Positions 1 to 10,700 of a stretch of DNA of 64,000 nucleotides are shown here, piece after piece. The translations under genes and the position numbers were made by a program. The stretch comes from Rutidosis leptorrhynchoides (lineage: Eukaryota; Streptophyta; Magnoliopsida; Asterales; Asteraceae): positions 52,785,001-52,849,000 of the forward strand of contig NC_092339.1 in assembly GCF_046630445.1 (NCBI RefSeq). The letters are read 5' to 3'. The notes under the pieces are model-generated. The model was not told the origin of the DNA and made no database searches. It saw only the letters and a program-made list of their open reading frames with translations. Each line of letters opens with the position of its first letter. Positions within the stretch are counted from its first letter, which is position 1.

Positions 1-1857
1 ATATTATCATTAAGATAATTATTAGTATTATCGTTAATAATATTATAGTAACTATCATTATTAATATTAGTGTAATTAAAACAAATAATTGTAACACCTA
101 AATATTTTGATTACTATTATTATCATTATTATGAACACGATATAAAAGACGATTAAAAGCTATTAAACGAAATGATTAGGAAATAATGAGTAAGAGTATC
201 ATGATGAAATTAAAATATTATAAGATATTAATTTAGATAAAATTATCGTTCTTATTATTTTTATCATTACTATTATTATTAAAAGTATCGTTAGTATTAA
301 AACTATCATTTTAACAAAAATTATCATTTTAATAGAAATGTCATTGTTACTATAAAATATCATTATTATTATTATTTTAAATAGAATTATTATTTTAAAG
401 ATAATATTAAAAATTATCGTAAATATTAAAGTTATCATAATTAGAATTATCGTTTTATCATAATGTCATCTTAGTAATTATAAATATTGATATTTTTATA
501 ATAATAATTATTATTACAAAATAATACAACTTTTACTTACTATCATTATAGATATTATTTTATCAAATAAATATGTGATACAAACATATTTTACTACGTG
601 TAATAACTTACTTTAATAATACCTATCATATTATCTTTATGATATTAAATGAACTCTATAAATTTTATTACTTAATATATATAAAAGTATATTTTATTAT
701 ATAAATTTAATATAAAATTTTATTTATTAATAAATAAATTATATTATTTACTCTAATAAATCTTTTAAAAATATTTAAAAATATAAAATGACGATATTTA
801 AACTATATATTAATCATGTATAGATTTTTGGAAATTATTTTGAGTCAAATTTACTTTTGTTGACTTTTGCATATTAGTCTCGAGCATTAGGATTGTGGTA
901 CACTATGACTTGACCTAATTTGTTAGACAAATATTGACCAACATATAAATATATATAATTAATTTAGGTTCGTGAATCCGAGGCCAACCTTGCACTTGTT
1001 CAATGACGTTATATGTATTTTTACTACGAAATACAGTATGGTGAGTTTCATTTGCCTTTTTACCCTTTATATTTTTGGGCTGAGAATACATGCGCAACTT
1101 TTATAAATGTTTTACGAAATAGACACAAGTACGTGAAACTACATTCTATGGTTGAATTATCGAAATCGAATATGCCCCTTTTTATTAAGTCTGGTAATCT
1201 AAGAATTAGGGAACAGACACCCTAATTGACGCGAATCCTAAAGATAGATCTATTGGGCCTAACAAACCCCATCCAAAGTACCGGATGCTTTAGTACTTCG
1301 AAATTTATATCATGTCCGAAGGAGGATCTCGGAATGATAGGGGATATTCTTATATGTATCTAGTTAATGTCGGTTACCAGTTGTTCACCATATGAATGAT
1401 TATTTTTGTCTCTATGCATGGGACGTATATTTATGAGAACTGAAAATGAAATTCTTGTGGTCTATTAAAATGATGGAAATAAATGATTATGATAAACTAA
1501 TGAACTCACCAACCTTTTGGTTGACACTTTAAAGCATGTTTATTCCCAGGTGTTAAAGAAATCTTCCGCTGTGCATTTGCTCATTTTAAAGATATTACTT
1601 GGAGTCTTTCATAGCATATTTCAAAGAACGTTGCATTCGAGTCATTGAGTTCATTAAAGATTATTATTAAATCAATTTATAGTTGGATAGTGGATATTAT
1701 GAAATGGTATGCATGCCTGTCAATTTTTGATGTAAAGAAAGTTTGTCTTTTAAAAACGAATGCAATGTTTGTAAAATGTATCATATAGAGGTCAAATACC
1801 TCGCAATGTAATCAACTATTGTGAATCGTTTATAATGTATATGAACGGGTCCTTTTA
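1..1857 (+). repeat. LTR fragment of a Tekay-like Ty3/gypsy element
   Basis: From about 1119 to 1310 this stretch is almost identical to 33430-33622 and 43283-43470, which lie in the LTRs of the intact chromovirus further right. The similarity, with more divergence, continues to about 1857, where the fragment ends at the position matching the end of that LTR (GAACGGG followed by a degraded CA end). No primer-binding site follows, so this is a solo LTR or the 3' LTR of an element that starts outside the window. Positions 1-900 are very AT-rich and have no coding potential; they are probably the 5' part of the same LTR, but I cannot align them by eye. The left TSD is out of view. Confidence 0.8.
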
Positions 1858-1880
1858 ATTCAAAGTGAACACACACATAC

Positions 1881-3281
1881 TCAGATTGATACATCTCGTG
1901 AAGAAGTCGGAGCCCTTCTATGCAGTCAGCAAGACTTGGTTTTATGGCAATTCTGTTTATTATTTGTTTCGCTGTGGCTTGAATAGAACCACCTTTCACT
2001 TGCTGCTTGGTATCACAAAGCGTTTTTGCAAGCGACAAAATAACACTATTTAATTCCTCTCTGACAACATCATAGACTATTTAGTAAAGTTGCTTCACAA
2101 TCGACATTATGACAAGACAACAATTACTTATGTATCACTAATCACTAGCAAGTAACATACAGCTTGGCATGTAGTTCACGAGAGTCTTTGACTAACGATC
2201 AGAAATCTGAAACATTCCTTAATGAAGGTGGAGAGATGGGTGGGTCGATCTATGGTCCAATACCAGTCATTGTTTAGTACAAGTCCTACGTGTAGGGCCA
2301 AAGGCAAACACTTTTCTGCCCCTTTATAAATAGGGTAGTGATTCGTACACAAACTGTTTTATCCATATACAATCAAACATGCTTTGAAGTGTTGTACAGT
2401 ACAACACTTTAAAGCATGTTTGGTTGTGTATATATAAAAATAGGTTGTGTACAGATCATCACCTTTATAAAATAATTGGTGTTGTAAAACTCAGAAATAG
2501 TCGACGGTTACTCGGTTTTTGGAGAGGTCTTAACCAATTAGTCAAAAGTTGGTTAAACCTCGATCAAGGGGATTAATAGAAATTAATCGGTCAAAATTTG
2601 ATTATTCGGTCAACATCTGATTATTCGGTCACGATAAATCAGGGATTAATCGAGGTGATCAGTTAGAGTAGGAATTAATCTATTACTATAGGTCAAAGTC
2701 AAACTTGGTCAACATTCAATTAATCCCTAGGATTAGTACCCAATTTTCCGATTACTCCCTCTGCAATCCCGACTAATTACTCCCCAATTAGCGTTGTTTA
2801 GCAACCTTGTAAATAAGATCATAAATAATCAATGAGTTAAGCGCATTACATCAACAAAGGATAATAGAATTAAGGCGATTTTCAACCTCTTAAACACTAC
2901 AGCCCAACTTACAAGGTTTTATTCATTGATAGCATGATTCCCAGCAAGGATTCCATCTGCTTTGTCAAGATAGCATCTTTAATGTTATCAACATTCTTCA
3001 ACGGCCCGTAGTTTTTAGGTTCTTCAAGCAACTGATCAACAGAGATAAAATAAAAATCATCAAAAAATCAAAACTCTAAATGATACATAATTTTGACATT
3101 TATACTGTAGTAAAATAGTATCAAATTTCATAATGTGAAGAACCTGTAATCTTCCAATTATTGAAGAAGCATTTCTAAATTGTGAAATCAAACGATCTTG
3201 AATATCTTCCCATCTATCAATGTCATCTTTTACCCTTTTGAATTTATGCTGATACTTTTTCACCATTGCCTCCATTATCAA
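1881..3281 (-). CDS. Small conserved plant protein resembling At5g43822 (3' end missing from window)
   Basis: Three exons join in frame with GT..AG introns: 3281-3144, 3031-2913 and 2060-1881. The product starts MIMEAMVKKYQHKF and is charged and helical. It carries the block KQQVKGGSIQATAKQ and, near the end, KPSLADCIEGLRLLHEMYQSE, which I recall from the uncharacterised Arabidopsis protein At5g43822; no function is known to me. The last visible exon ends at a good donor (GTATGTGTG) with two bases of a codon left over, so at least one more exon is required. It must lie beyond the LTR that occupies 1-1857. The ATG at 3275 (MEAMV) is an equally good start. The second intron (2912-2061) holds a MITE. 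The family assignment is from memory of the motif blocks. Confidence 0.72.
2322..2470. mobile_element. Short palindromic MITE in an intron
   Basis: The two halves are inverted copies: GTACACAA near 2345 pairs with TTGTGTAC near 2451, and CAAACATGCTTTGAAGTGTT at 2373 pairs with its complement at 2404. The match reaches outward to CTTTATAAA on both sides, giving a hairpin of about 148 bp with almost no loop. It lies in the second intron of the At5g43822-like gene. Size and shape fit a Stowaway-type MITE, but the TSD is hidden in the symmetric TA-rich ends. Confidence 0.6.
2500..2810. other. Repeat-like intronic stretch, not classified
   Basis: Within the same intron, the motifs ATTAATC, GATTATTCGGTC and TTACTCC recur on both strands. 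This looks like a decayed transposon, but I find no clear terminal repeats or coding potential. Confidence 0.3.
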
Positions 3282-3790
3282 CTAGTAAATCAATAATAAC
3301 AATATCTACCTACCTACAAGATTACAGTAACTCTGCATTTATTTTGAAACGTGCTATACATAAATAAATTATAGATTATGGATCCAAAGAATAAGAACGA
3401 GAGAAGGATTTATTCAATTACTCCGTATTAATTAAAAATTAGTAACATAATAGTAGCGAGATCAAAATTAGCTACACAATCAAAATTATGAAGAGATAAG
3501 GAGTGAGAGTTGTACTTTGAACGGAGATTGGACGTCTAATTGCTGTAGCTCGTTGTGCTTGGCTCCGTCACAGCTCAACCGCCACCGATCGCCAGAATCC
3601 TAACCAACCGACCGCAAATAAAGGAATTAAGAAGAAAATAGTCGAAACTTGTGGTAACCAGGTGCAGGAAGTGCGGCGAGATACCGATGGTGTCTGACGG
3701 AAATGTTGCGACGGAAAGGGATCGGAAAAATGGAGGAGATGATAATAGTTCATGCGATAGATGTGAGATTGCAGTTGCAGGAGGTGTACA
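3282..3790 (-). promoter_or_regulatory. Promoter and 5' UTR region of the At5g43822-like gene
   Basis: This interval lies directly upstream of the first coding exon. Its GC content rises at about 3520-3760, as expected for a 5' UTR exon, with AT-rich sequence between. No convincing TATA box or long ORF is present; a 61-aa frame at 3568-3753 has no family resemblance. Assignment is by position only. Confidence 0.35.
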
Positions 3791-3927
3791 TGAATATTCA
3801 GACTTTCATTAAATGACCATATTACCCCTCCGCGTTATTTCATATAAAATTAGAGTTTTTTGAAATATGAGGCCCATATTTACTTATTCAGTTTGTATCC
3901 CATTTAGTGCTTATCTATGGATTGGTC

Positions 3928-3931
<4 letters not shown>

Positions 3932-3992
<61 letters not shown>
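3932..3992. repeat. (TA)n microsatellite
   Basis: About 60 bases of uninterrupted TA dinucleotides. Confidence 0.95.
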
Positions 3993-3995
<3 letters not shown>

Positions 3996-4318
3996 AAGAT
4001 AACTTTAATTGTGTGGGTTGGGTAAAGACACGTCAATGTGTCTGTACTTGTACTCTATTAATTTAGTTTTCATTTTGCACCCTCTTATTTATAGAAGCAA
4101 TAATTTATACCTTTATAATTTATATTGATAACTCAATATTATTTTCATTGTAATCAATATAATCCTTCGAGTTATTAAAAATTTTAAAGTATCACACGGT
4201 GTAGTTGAAAGATAGTGGATCTATAATAATGAAATAAATAATATACTTCATTTATAGTGAATCTATAAAAAATAAAAGTGGAAATATCATTACCCATTAA
4301 TTATATAGGTATAGGGTT

Positions 4319-4458
4319 TAAAAAAAAAAAAAAAAAAAGCAAAATCGAAGTTTCAAACTTCGGTTTTGCTTTTTTTTTTTTTTGTAAAAAAAAAAAAAAA
4401 TCCGAAGTTTGAAACTTCGGATATGGCAAAACCGAAGTTTCAAACTTCGGTTTTACCA
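4319..4458. repeat. Three adjacent perfect palindromes flanked by A and T runs
   Basis: Three dyads share the half-site CCGAAGTTT/AAACTTCGG (one arm of the first reads TCGAAGTTT). They lie at 4339-4369, 4401-4421 and 4426-4458. The first is enclosed by a run of A on the left and a run of T on the right, so its stem can extend to over 60 bases in all. The middle palindrome has the reverse centre (TTTGAAA rather than TTTCAAA). Confidence 0.85.
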
Positions 4459-5053
4459 TTTTTGTAAAAAAAAAAATGGTTTTTCTATTTTTGCAAGTAT
4501 TATGATTAAAATTACTATTTTTAAAAAAAAATCATACATCCATTATAATCTAACCATTTTTTTTTAAATAACCTCATCTCTACTTTTATAATTTGCCATC
4601 TCACAAATTTAGCATCTCCATTTTAAAATACAATTCATCATCCAGATATCTACCTTCACATTTTAATCTGAAATCCAGATCTCGACCTTTGGCCTTCGAT
4701 TTCATCACTTCATCATTTCTTTAATAAAAAGTCCCGAATTTGATGCCAGTTCAATCAATCGTTGAAAGTTGCGTTGCCCATTAATTATTCAGACCTTCGA
4801 TTCATTATTCAGACCGATTAATTTATTACTAATAATAATTATCTTTTTAAAAAGAATTGAATTTTTTAATGTTACGTTTTTGGACAGATAGGATAGACTG
4901 TGAGTACCTGACCACTTTGATTAAACAAACAAAATAGTAGTATAGTAGTAAATCATTAAAAGACATTACATATTGTTTTTGAGTAGTATAACTGGTAATT
5001 CAGAGAGATTTATACCTGGAATTGTTGAACTGAAGCCTTTTAGGTTAGAGAAT
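4459..5053. other. Intergenic, no feature recognised
   Basis: AT-rich single-copy-looking sequence. I see no ORF, repeat structure or RNA gene. Confidence 0.5.
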
Positions 5054-6055
5054 CTCACTTTACATCTAGTAATTAGTTACTATGAAGTATTATTTTGTAT
5101 CGAAACAGACTAAATTATTCATTAAAATACAGGAAATGGTCCTCAGATCCAAATGTAGTCATGGCGACCATATATGTTTGCATTTATCATAAATAACAGA
5201 CTCGAATGAAACCAACACTCTTACCTTACCATCTCACAACTCATCATCTTTTTTCTTTTAAGTTTATATGTTTCCAACAATAATTATCACAGTATTATGT
5301 AATCATTAAGAGCAGTAAAAATGAGACGATGGTTATTAAGAGTCCTGTTTTGACAACCTGAAAGTATTAAACGAAAGTTGTACATCACTTGACAAGTTTT
5401 AGGTCTCTTCAGAGGCTCTGTTGAAAATGAGAGTTGAGTAGCTGGCAATGTCTTCGTCGGGTGACTCACGTAGTTGTCCAATAGTTGGGTACACATCTGA
5501 TGAACGGATGAACTGTCTACAAGGTTGATATTTACACATTGTAGCTAATGCCTCAAGAGTCCGAAGTAGAAGTATATCTTCGAAGTCGTCAATCCTGTTT
5601 GGGTCGAGTGCAACAACAGAGTAATGTGCGACTACCTTTAACAAAGCCTGCAGGGACCACCACGTAAAAGTCATACATGTCAAACCAGATAGTCAAAGGT
5701 GGTACTATACATGTAACTTTTTGTATCAGATATGTATAAATGAAAGATGATAGTATATATATAGGTACACCTACCTCCATTGCTCCTTTAGAGATCATAT
5801 CTTCAATAAGTTTATCCGAGTGGTAAGAAAGATAGTTAAGACAATTAACAACATTCCTCTTCGTCATGTTATGCGTCTCTGCTGAAAGCAGCAGTTTTGC
5901 AAGTTGATGTATACATCTCCTCAGGTCTTCATAGAAATATTCACTTATGTGTGCCATATAATTAATCTATACAAAGTAAACAATGTCATGGAAGTGCTCA
6001 TCCAGTGTATATAATAAATTAATTTATTGTTGAAAACACAGAGGCATCTTACAGC
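5054..6055. repeat. Segmental duplication, copy A
   Basis: This block matches 6126-7740 apart from the Helitron in that copy. It starts at CACTTTACATCTAGTAATTA and includes two 3' exons, their intron and the 3' flank of the TIO-derived gene. Because the intron is retained, the copy arose at the DNA level and not through RNA. Confidence 0.85.
5399..5966 (-). pseudogene. Duplicated fragment of the last two exons of the TIO-derived gene
   Basis: Two exons (5966-5775 and 5647-5399) correspond to the last two exons of the adjacent fusion gene (7649-7458 and 7330-7082), with the intron and both splice sites preserved. The translation shows the same armadillo-type helices (ISEYFYEDLRRCIHQLAKLL; DCSV-type ALLKVV segment; CRQFI) and the same C-terminus RASEET. 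There is no upstream exon, start codon context or promoter of its own, so I read it as a non-functional remnant. It has several amino-acid differences from the main gene. Read-through transcription could in principle use it as alternative terminal exons. Confidence 0.8.
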
Positions 6056-6125
6056 ACATATAGCTTAAATATATAATTTAAAAAAAAACAAAAGAAAATG
6101 ATTCCACCCGTTTTGAGTTTGCGTT
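6056..6125. repeat. Junction filler made of Helitron-derived pieces
   Basis: Positions 6068-6118 repeat 6299-6350 (AAATATATAATTT, an A run, then CAAAAGAAAATGATTCCACC). The following GTTTTGAGTTTGCG repeats about 6205. Both source segments lie inside the neighbouring Helitron, so the junction between the two duplicated blocks was patched with Helitron sequence. Confidence 0.65.
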
Positions 6126-7740
6126 CACTTTACATCTAGTAATTACCCCTACATACTAATATGCATGGGCAAAAACGTAGTTTCATTTTTATCCGAATGT
6201 CGTTTTGAGTTTGCGATCACACTACACCCGGCCCCTCAAATTCGGCTTCATATACAAAACGACCCCCCAACTTTCTACTTTTTTAGGGGTAAAAAGCGTA
6301 AATATATAATTTAAAAAAAAAAACAAAAGAAAATGATTCCACCCGTATTTTTAACGGGCCCTATCTTCTCGCTCGGTCCGAGTTAAATTTTTCCGAGACC
6401 ACCGTTCAACTCGAAAAAATCAGACGGACACAACGGGACTAACTATGCGCGAAACGGACATCGTTAAAAAAACCCTAAATAACGGGCCCTATATTCTCGC
6501 TCGGTGCGAGCTAAATTTTTCCGAGACCACCGTTCAACTCGATATTATTTTACGAACACAACGCGACTAACTATACGCGAAACGGACATCGTCAAAAAAA
6601 AACTAAATATTTCGAGCTATATTTCATACATATACGTACACGTATATACAACGTATATACAAATATGATCGCGCGTTGAACACAACCGCAGCAACGCGCG
6701 GTCGAATTTTTTCTAGTTAGTTACTATGAAGTATTATTTTGTATCTAAACAGACTAATTATTCATTAAAATATAGGAAATGGTCCTCACAATCTGTCAAA
6801 CTTCTACAATATGATCCAATTAAATTCAGATCCAAATCTAGTCATGGCGACCATATATGTTTGCATTTATCATAAACAACAGAACCAAATGAAACCAACA
6901 CTCTTACCTTACCATCTCACAACTCATCATCTTTTTTCTTTTAAGTTTTTATGTTTCCAACAATAATTATCACAGTATTATGTAATTATTAAGAGCAGTA
7001 AAAATGAGACGATGGTTATTAAGAGTCCTGTTTTGACAACCTGAAAGTATTAAACGAAAGTTGTACATCACTTGACAAGTTTTAGGTCTCTTCAGAGGCT
7101 CTGTTGAAAATGAGAGTTGAGTAGCTGGCAATGTCTTCGATGGGTGACTCACGTAGTTCTCCTATAACTGCGTACACATGTGATGAACAGATGAACTGTC
7201 TACAAGGTTGATGTTTACACATTGTAGCTAATGCAATAAGAGTCCGAAGTAGAAGTATATCTTCGAAGTCGTCAATCCTGTTTGGGTCGAGTGCAACAAC
7301 AGAGTAATCTGCGACTACCTTTAACAAAGCCTGCAGGGACCACCACGTAAAAGACATCCATGTCAAACCAGATAGTCAAAGGTGGTACTATACATGAAAC
7401 TTTTTGTATCAGATATGTATAAATGAAAGATGATAGTATATATATAGGTACACCTACCTCCATTGCTCCTTTAGAGATCATATCTTCAATAAGTTTATCC
7501 GAGTGGTAAGAAAGATTGTTAAGACAATTAGCAACATTCCTCTTCGTTATGTTATGCGTCTCTGCTGAATGCAGCAGTTTTGCAAGTGGATGTATACATC
7601 TCCTCAGGTCTTCATAGAAATATTCACTTATGCGTGTCATGCGAGCAATCTATACAAAGTAAACAATGTCATGGAAGTGCTCATCCAGTGTATATAATAA
7701 AATTTAATGTTGCAGAATAACTAGTTGAAAACACAGAGGC
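6126..7740. repeat. Segmental duplication, copy B, interrupted by a Helitron
   Basis: Same block as 5054-6055, with a 574-bp insertion at 6143-6716. This copy contains the 3' exons used by the intact gene. Confidence 0.85.
6143..6716 (+). mobile_element. Small non-autonomous Helitron
   Basis: Comparison with the uninterrupted copy A gives the borders: the host AGTAA|TTAG is split between A and T, as Helitrons do. The 3' end shows CGCGCGTTG paired with CAACGCGCG (hairpin at 6670-6700), a short T-rich gap, then the terminal CTAG at 6713-6716 followed by host T. The expected 5' TC reads TT, probably a decayed end. Inside there are two diverged direct copies of about 120 bp beginning ACGGGCCCTAT (6354 and 6482). 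There is no ORF. Confidence 0.78.
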
Positions 7741-10700
7741 ATCTTACAGCAAATACAGCATATCCACAGGGGAAGACGTCCTTATCGAATAATAGGTCAA
7801 CCAAGAGGCTACCGATGTTGTGTTTTGCCTATAATATAAAGAGCATCAAGAACACACATATATGATCAATGGTGTTTGCAAAATATAGAATGATGTTTTA
7901 ATATCTGTGGCAGGATTTTGTAAACAAATAATGGTTAATGCTTACCAACATGCTATAAAAGTAGGAGCTATGCAAGCACATGTTTCCTATAGCCTTACAC
8001 GTCCAGCCACGCACATCTCGATCTTCATGTGTAAGGAAAGCTTTCAACTGTTGTAATATATCTGCTCCGTCTATTAGCTCATAAAACTCCTGCGTCCAAA
8101 TGCTTGTTCATTAACACATAATAATGATGATATCATAATTAACTTTTCACATGGCTATGCCTATTTCTTCTATTTCTACAAAATTTGCTACCAGTCAACT
8201 TGGAATTGCAATATATTGAATCTCATTTAAGAAAACCTAACTTAATAAGACCTTCAAGCAGTGATTCAATTCCTTGAAATTATTAATTAAGGTTACTATT
8301 GAAAAGTTATAATTGCCTTATAAAAAATAAGATTTGGTTCGAAATGGTACATATGGGTTTCTGACTTTTCCGGCAGACACATCTTTCATTTGCAGAGGAT
8401 GACTTAAATTGGTAAAATGTTGTAGGATAAGTATATGGATGAGCTTTTATTTGATACAAAATAGATAGTTTTGGTCGGAACGAAAACTTCACAAGGATAA
8501 ATTATACTTCACTCGTTCAACAAAAGGGTGAGGGAATGTGGAACCCAATTGGCTAGTAACTGGATCAGAAAAACAATTTGAAAGTCAAGTTGTGTCAATC
8601 TTTTAAGGCACCAAATTGTTATATTTAAAAATAAATCTTATCACATGATATGTAATCTTGCGTAAGCAAGCCCATACTAATATAGAAGAAGATTGTGACT
8701 TTATCAAATACAGTAGCAAGTACTGACCTTGTCCATTTGGGCTACTTTTGATATTATTTGCAGAGCCTTCACCTTGACTTGAGTTGGTGATGGATCATCA
8801 AGTAAGCTTTTCATTAAATTTGGATTCAAGAGTCCTTTCCTAACAAGTTCAACAACCAGTGACCGATGATCTACCATTAAGATTAGAAGCTCAAGAGGTT
8901 GTTCAGTATCCTTGGACTCCAAATGTTCCAAACACTTGATTATTTGACCCGGAAGTCCTACCTAAAGATTTAATAGCATTAATTATTTGCAAAATTTGTG
9001 AAACAGTAATAGCTAAAGGCCCACCCCAATATAATCTGAAACATAACAAAACCACACACCCATTCATCCCTGAAGAATTAGAAGATTTAATTATATCCAA
9101 AATCTGTGAAAGAGAGCATGCAAAACTTGGAACACCTGCAATTTTTCTTTGCATGCGGGATTTTTTTTAAGATGTAATAATTACAACTCAACTATCTAGT
9201 ACCCGACCAAATTATTTTCAAACAAGTATGATAAACTATAGAGACAAAATGTATGCAAATACATGTACACACCTCTAAAAGGATTTGAATATAATTTTCC
9301 ATGCTTGCTTTTATTTCTATAACCATATCCTTCCTACTTTGAGAGTCCATGTCTCGAAGTTCACTACTCTCCTCAGAAGCATCAAATGGAAACATCAAAA
9401 GATAAACTACTTGATTAACTGTACGTTTTACTTCAAATTTCCCTCTACTAGGTCCAACCCAGTACTGTAAAGGCTTAAGATGGACATCAGATATTAAATC
9501 ACATAAATTTTTTACAGTTTCACTTGTAAGCAACACCTGGCGAAAAACTGAACTGCCTCCTTTAAGACACATTCTTAATGAACAAACTGCCCACACAACC
9601 CCAAGAGGTGAGAGTCCAATTTCATCTAAATGTTGCTGCTGCTTGTTTCCTAACAAATCAATAAGACTTTGGGGGATATCACAGCTACCCAAGTCCTGAA
9701 TAGCTAAAGGCCCACCCCAATATAATCTGAAATACAACAAAACCACGCATCCATCCATGATCCCATGCCAGTATGAAAGCATAACTTTACCACCTTGAGA
9801 GCCTGTTATTGACGTCTTGAGATAATCACAAAGTGTGGCACACGGTGGGATCAAAGGAACGGCTATTTCACGAATTGATGTTGCAACAGACTCATTATCT
9901 TCAAGGGAGCACATATATGCTAGTGCCAGCATGGCAGACATAGAATGGGGACGAAAATACTGTATTCCATCACACAAAGAGTAATGGTGGGCAAGGTCAG
10001 AGAGGCGTGACTGCTGTGTTTCACGAGACGATGTTAGCATAGCAACTGCAGTATATCCTTTAGACCGATCATCTATGGATTGTGCAACTGAGGCTATTAA
10101 AAGGCATGCATGGAGAACCAAGTCACTTGGATCAGATACTTTACTTTTCAGGTTGTTTGTGTCTTCTTGTTCTGGGTCTGTATCGAATGAAGCACATAGA
10201 TTTATTATTGAAAAAACCTCTGAAATGATTGTATTATCACCATCTCCACCAACCACTGATGAGGAGGAACTAGAGAGACCACATAAATCTCTACCAACCG
10301 AATCATTATGCACGCAGCACCTTAAGATTATCTGAAACAAAACATTATACCACTCATCAGGAATGCATCATTAACTACTTATCAATGAGTCGGTTTGGCT
10401 TCATTTTAGACTCTTATCTGGGTGAAAGAACAAAATAAAATAAAAAGATGCAAAGGGGTCTATAAGTAGCTTTATCACCTGAATTACAGAACACCATGAG
10501 GCTTCCACGCGTTGGTGAAGACAATTAAAGATAGCAACACGTATTGATTCCGACCTGAGGAATGCTTGCGTCACTGTTTCCACTATTTCTTCATAATCTT
10601 TACCCATAAATGGTTCACATTCATCTCCTTTAATGTTAATCCGATCCAACGAGTGGGAATACATTGAGCTTAATGGAAATATAGGTGCATTTTCTTTTGT

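Noticed and set aside
5399-5966. Independent second TIO-like gene
   Set aside because: Only two terminal exons in a tandem duplicate, with no upstream exons or start.
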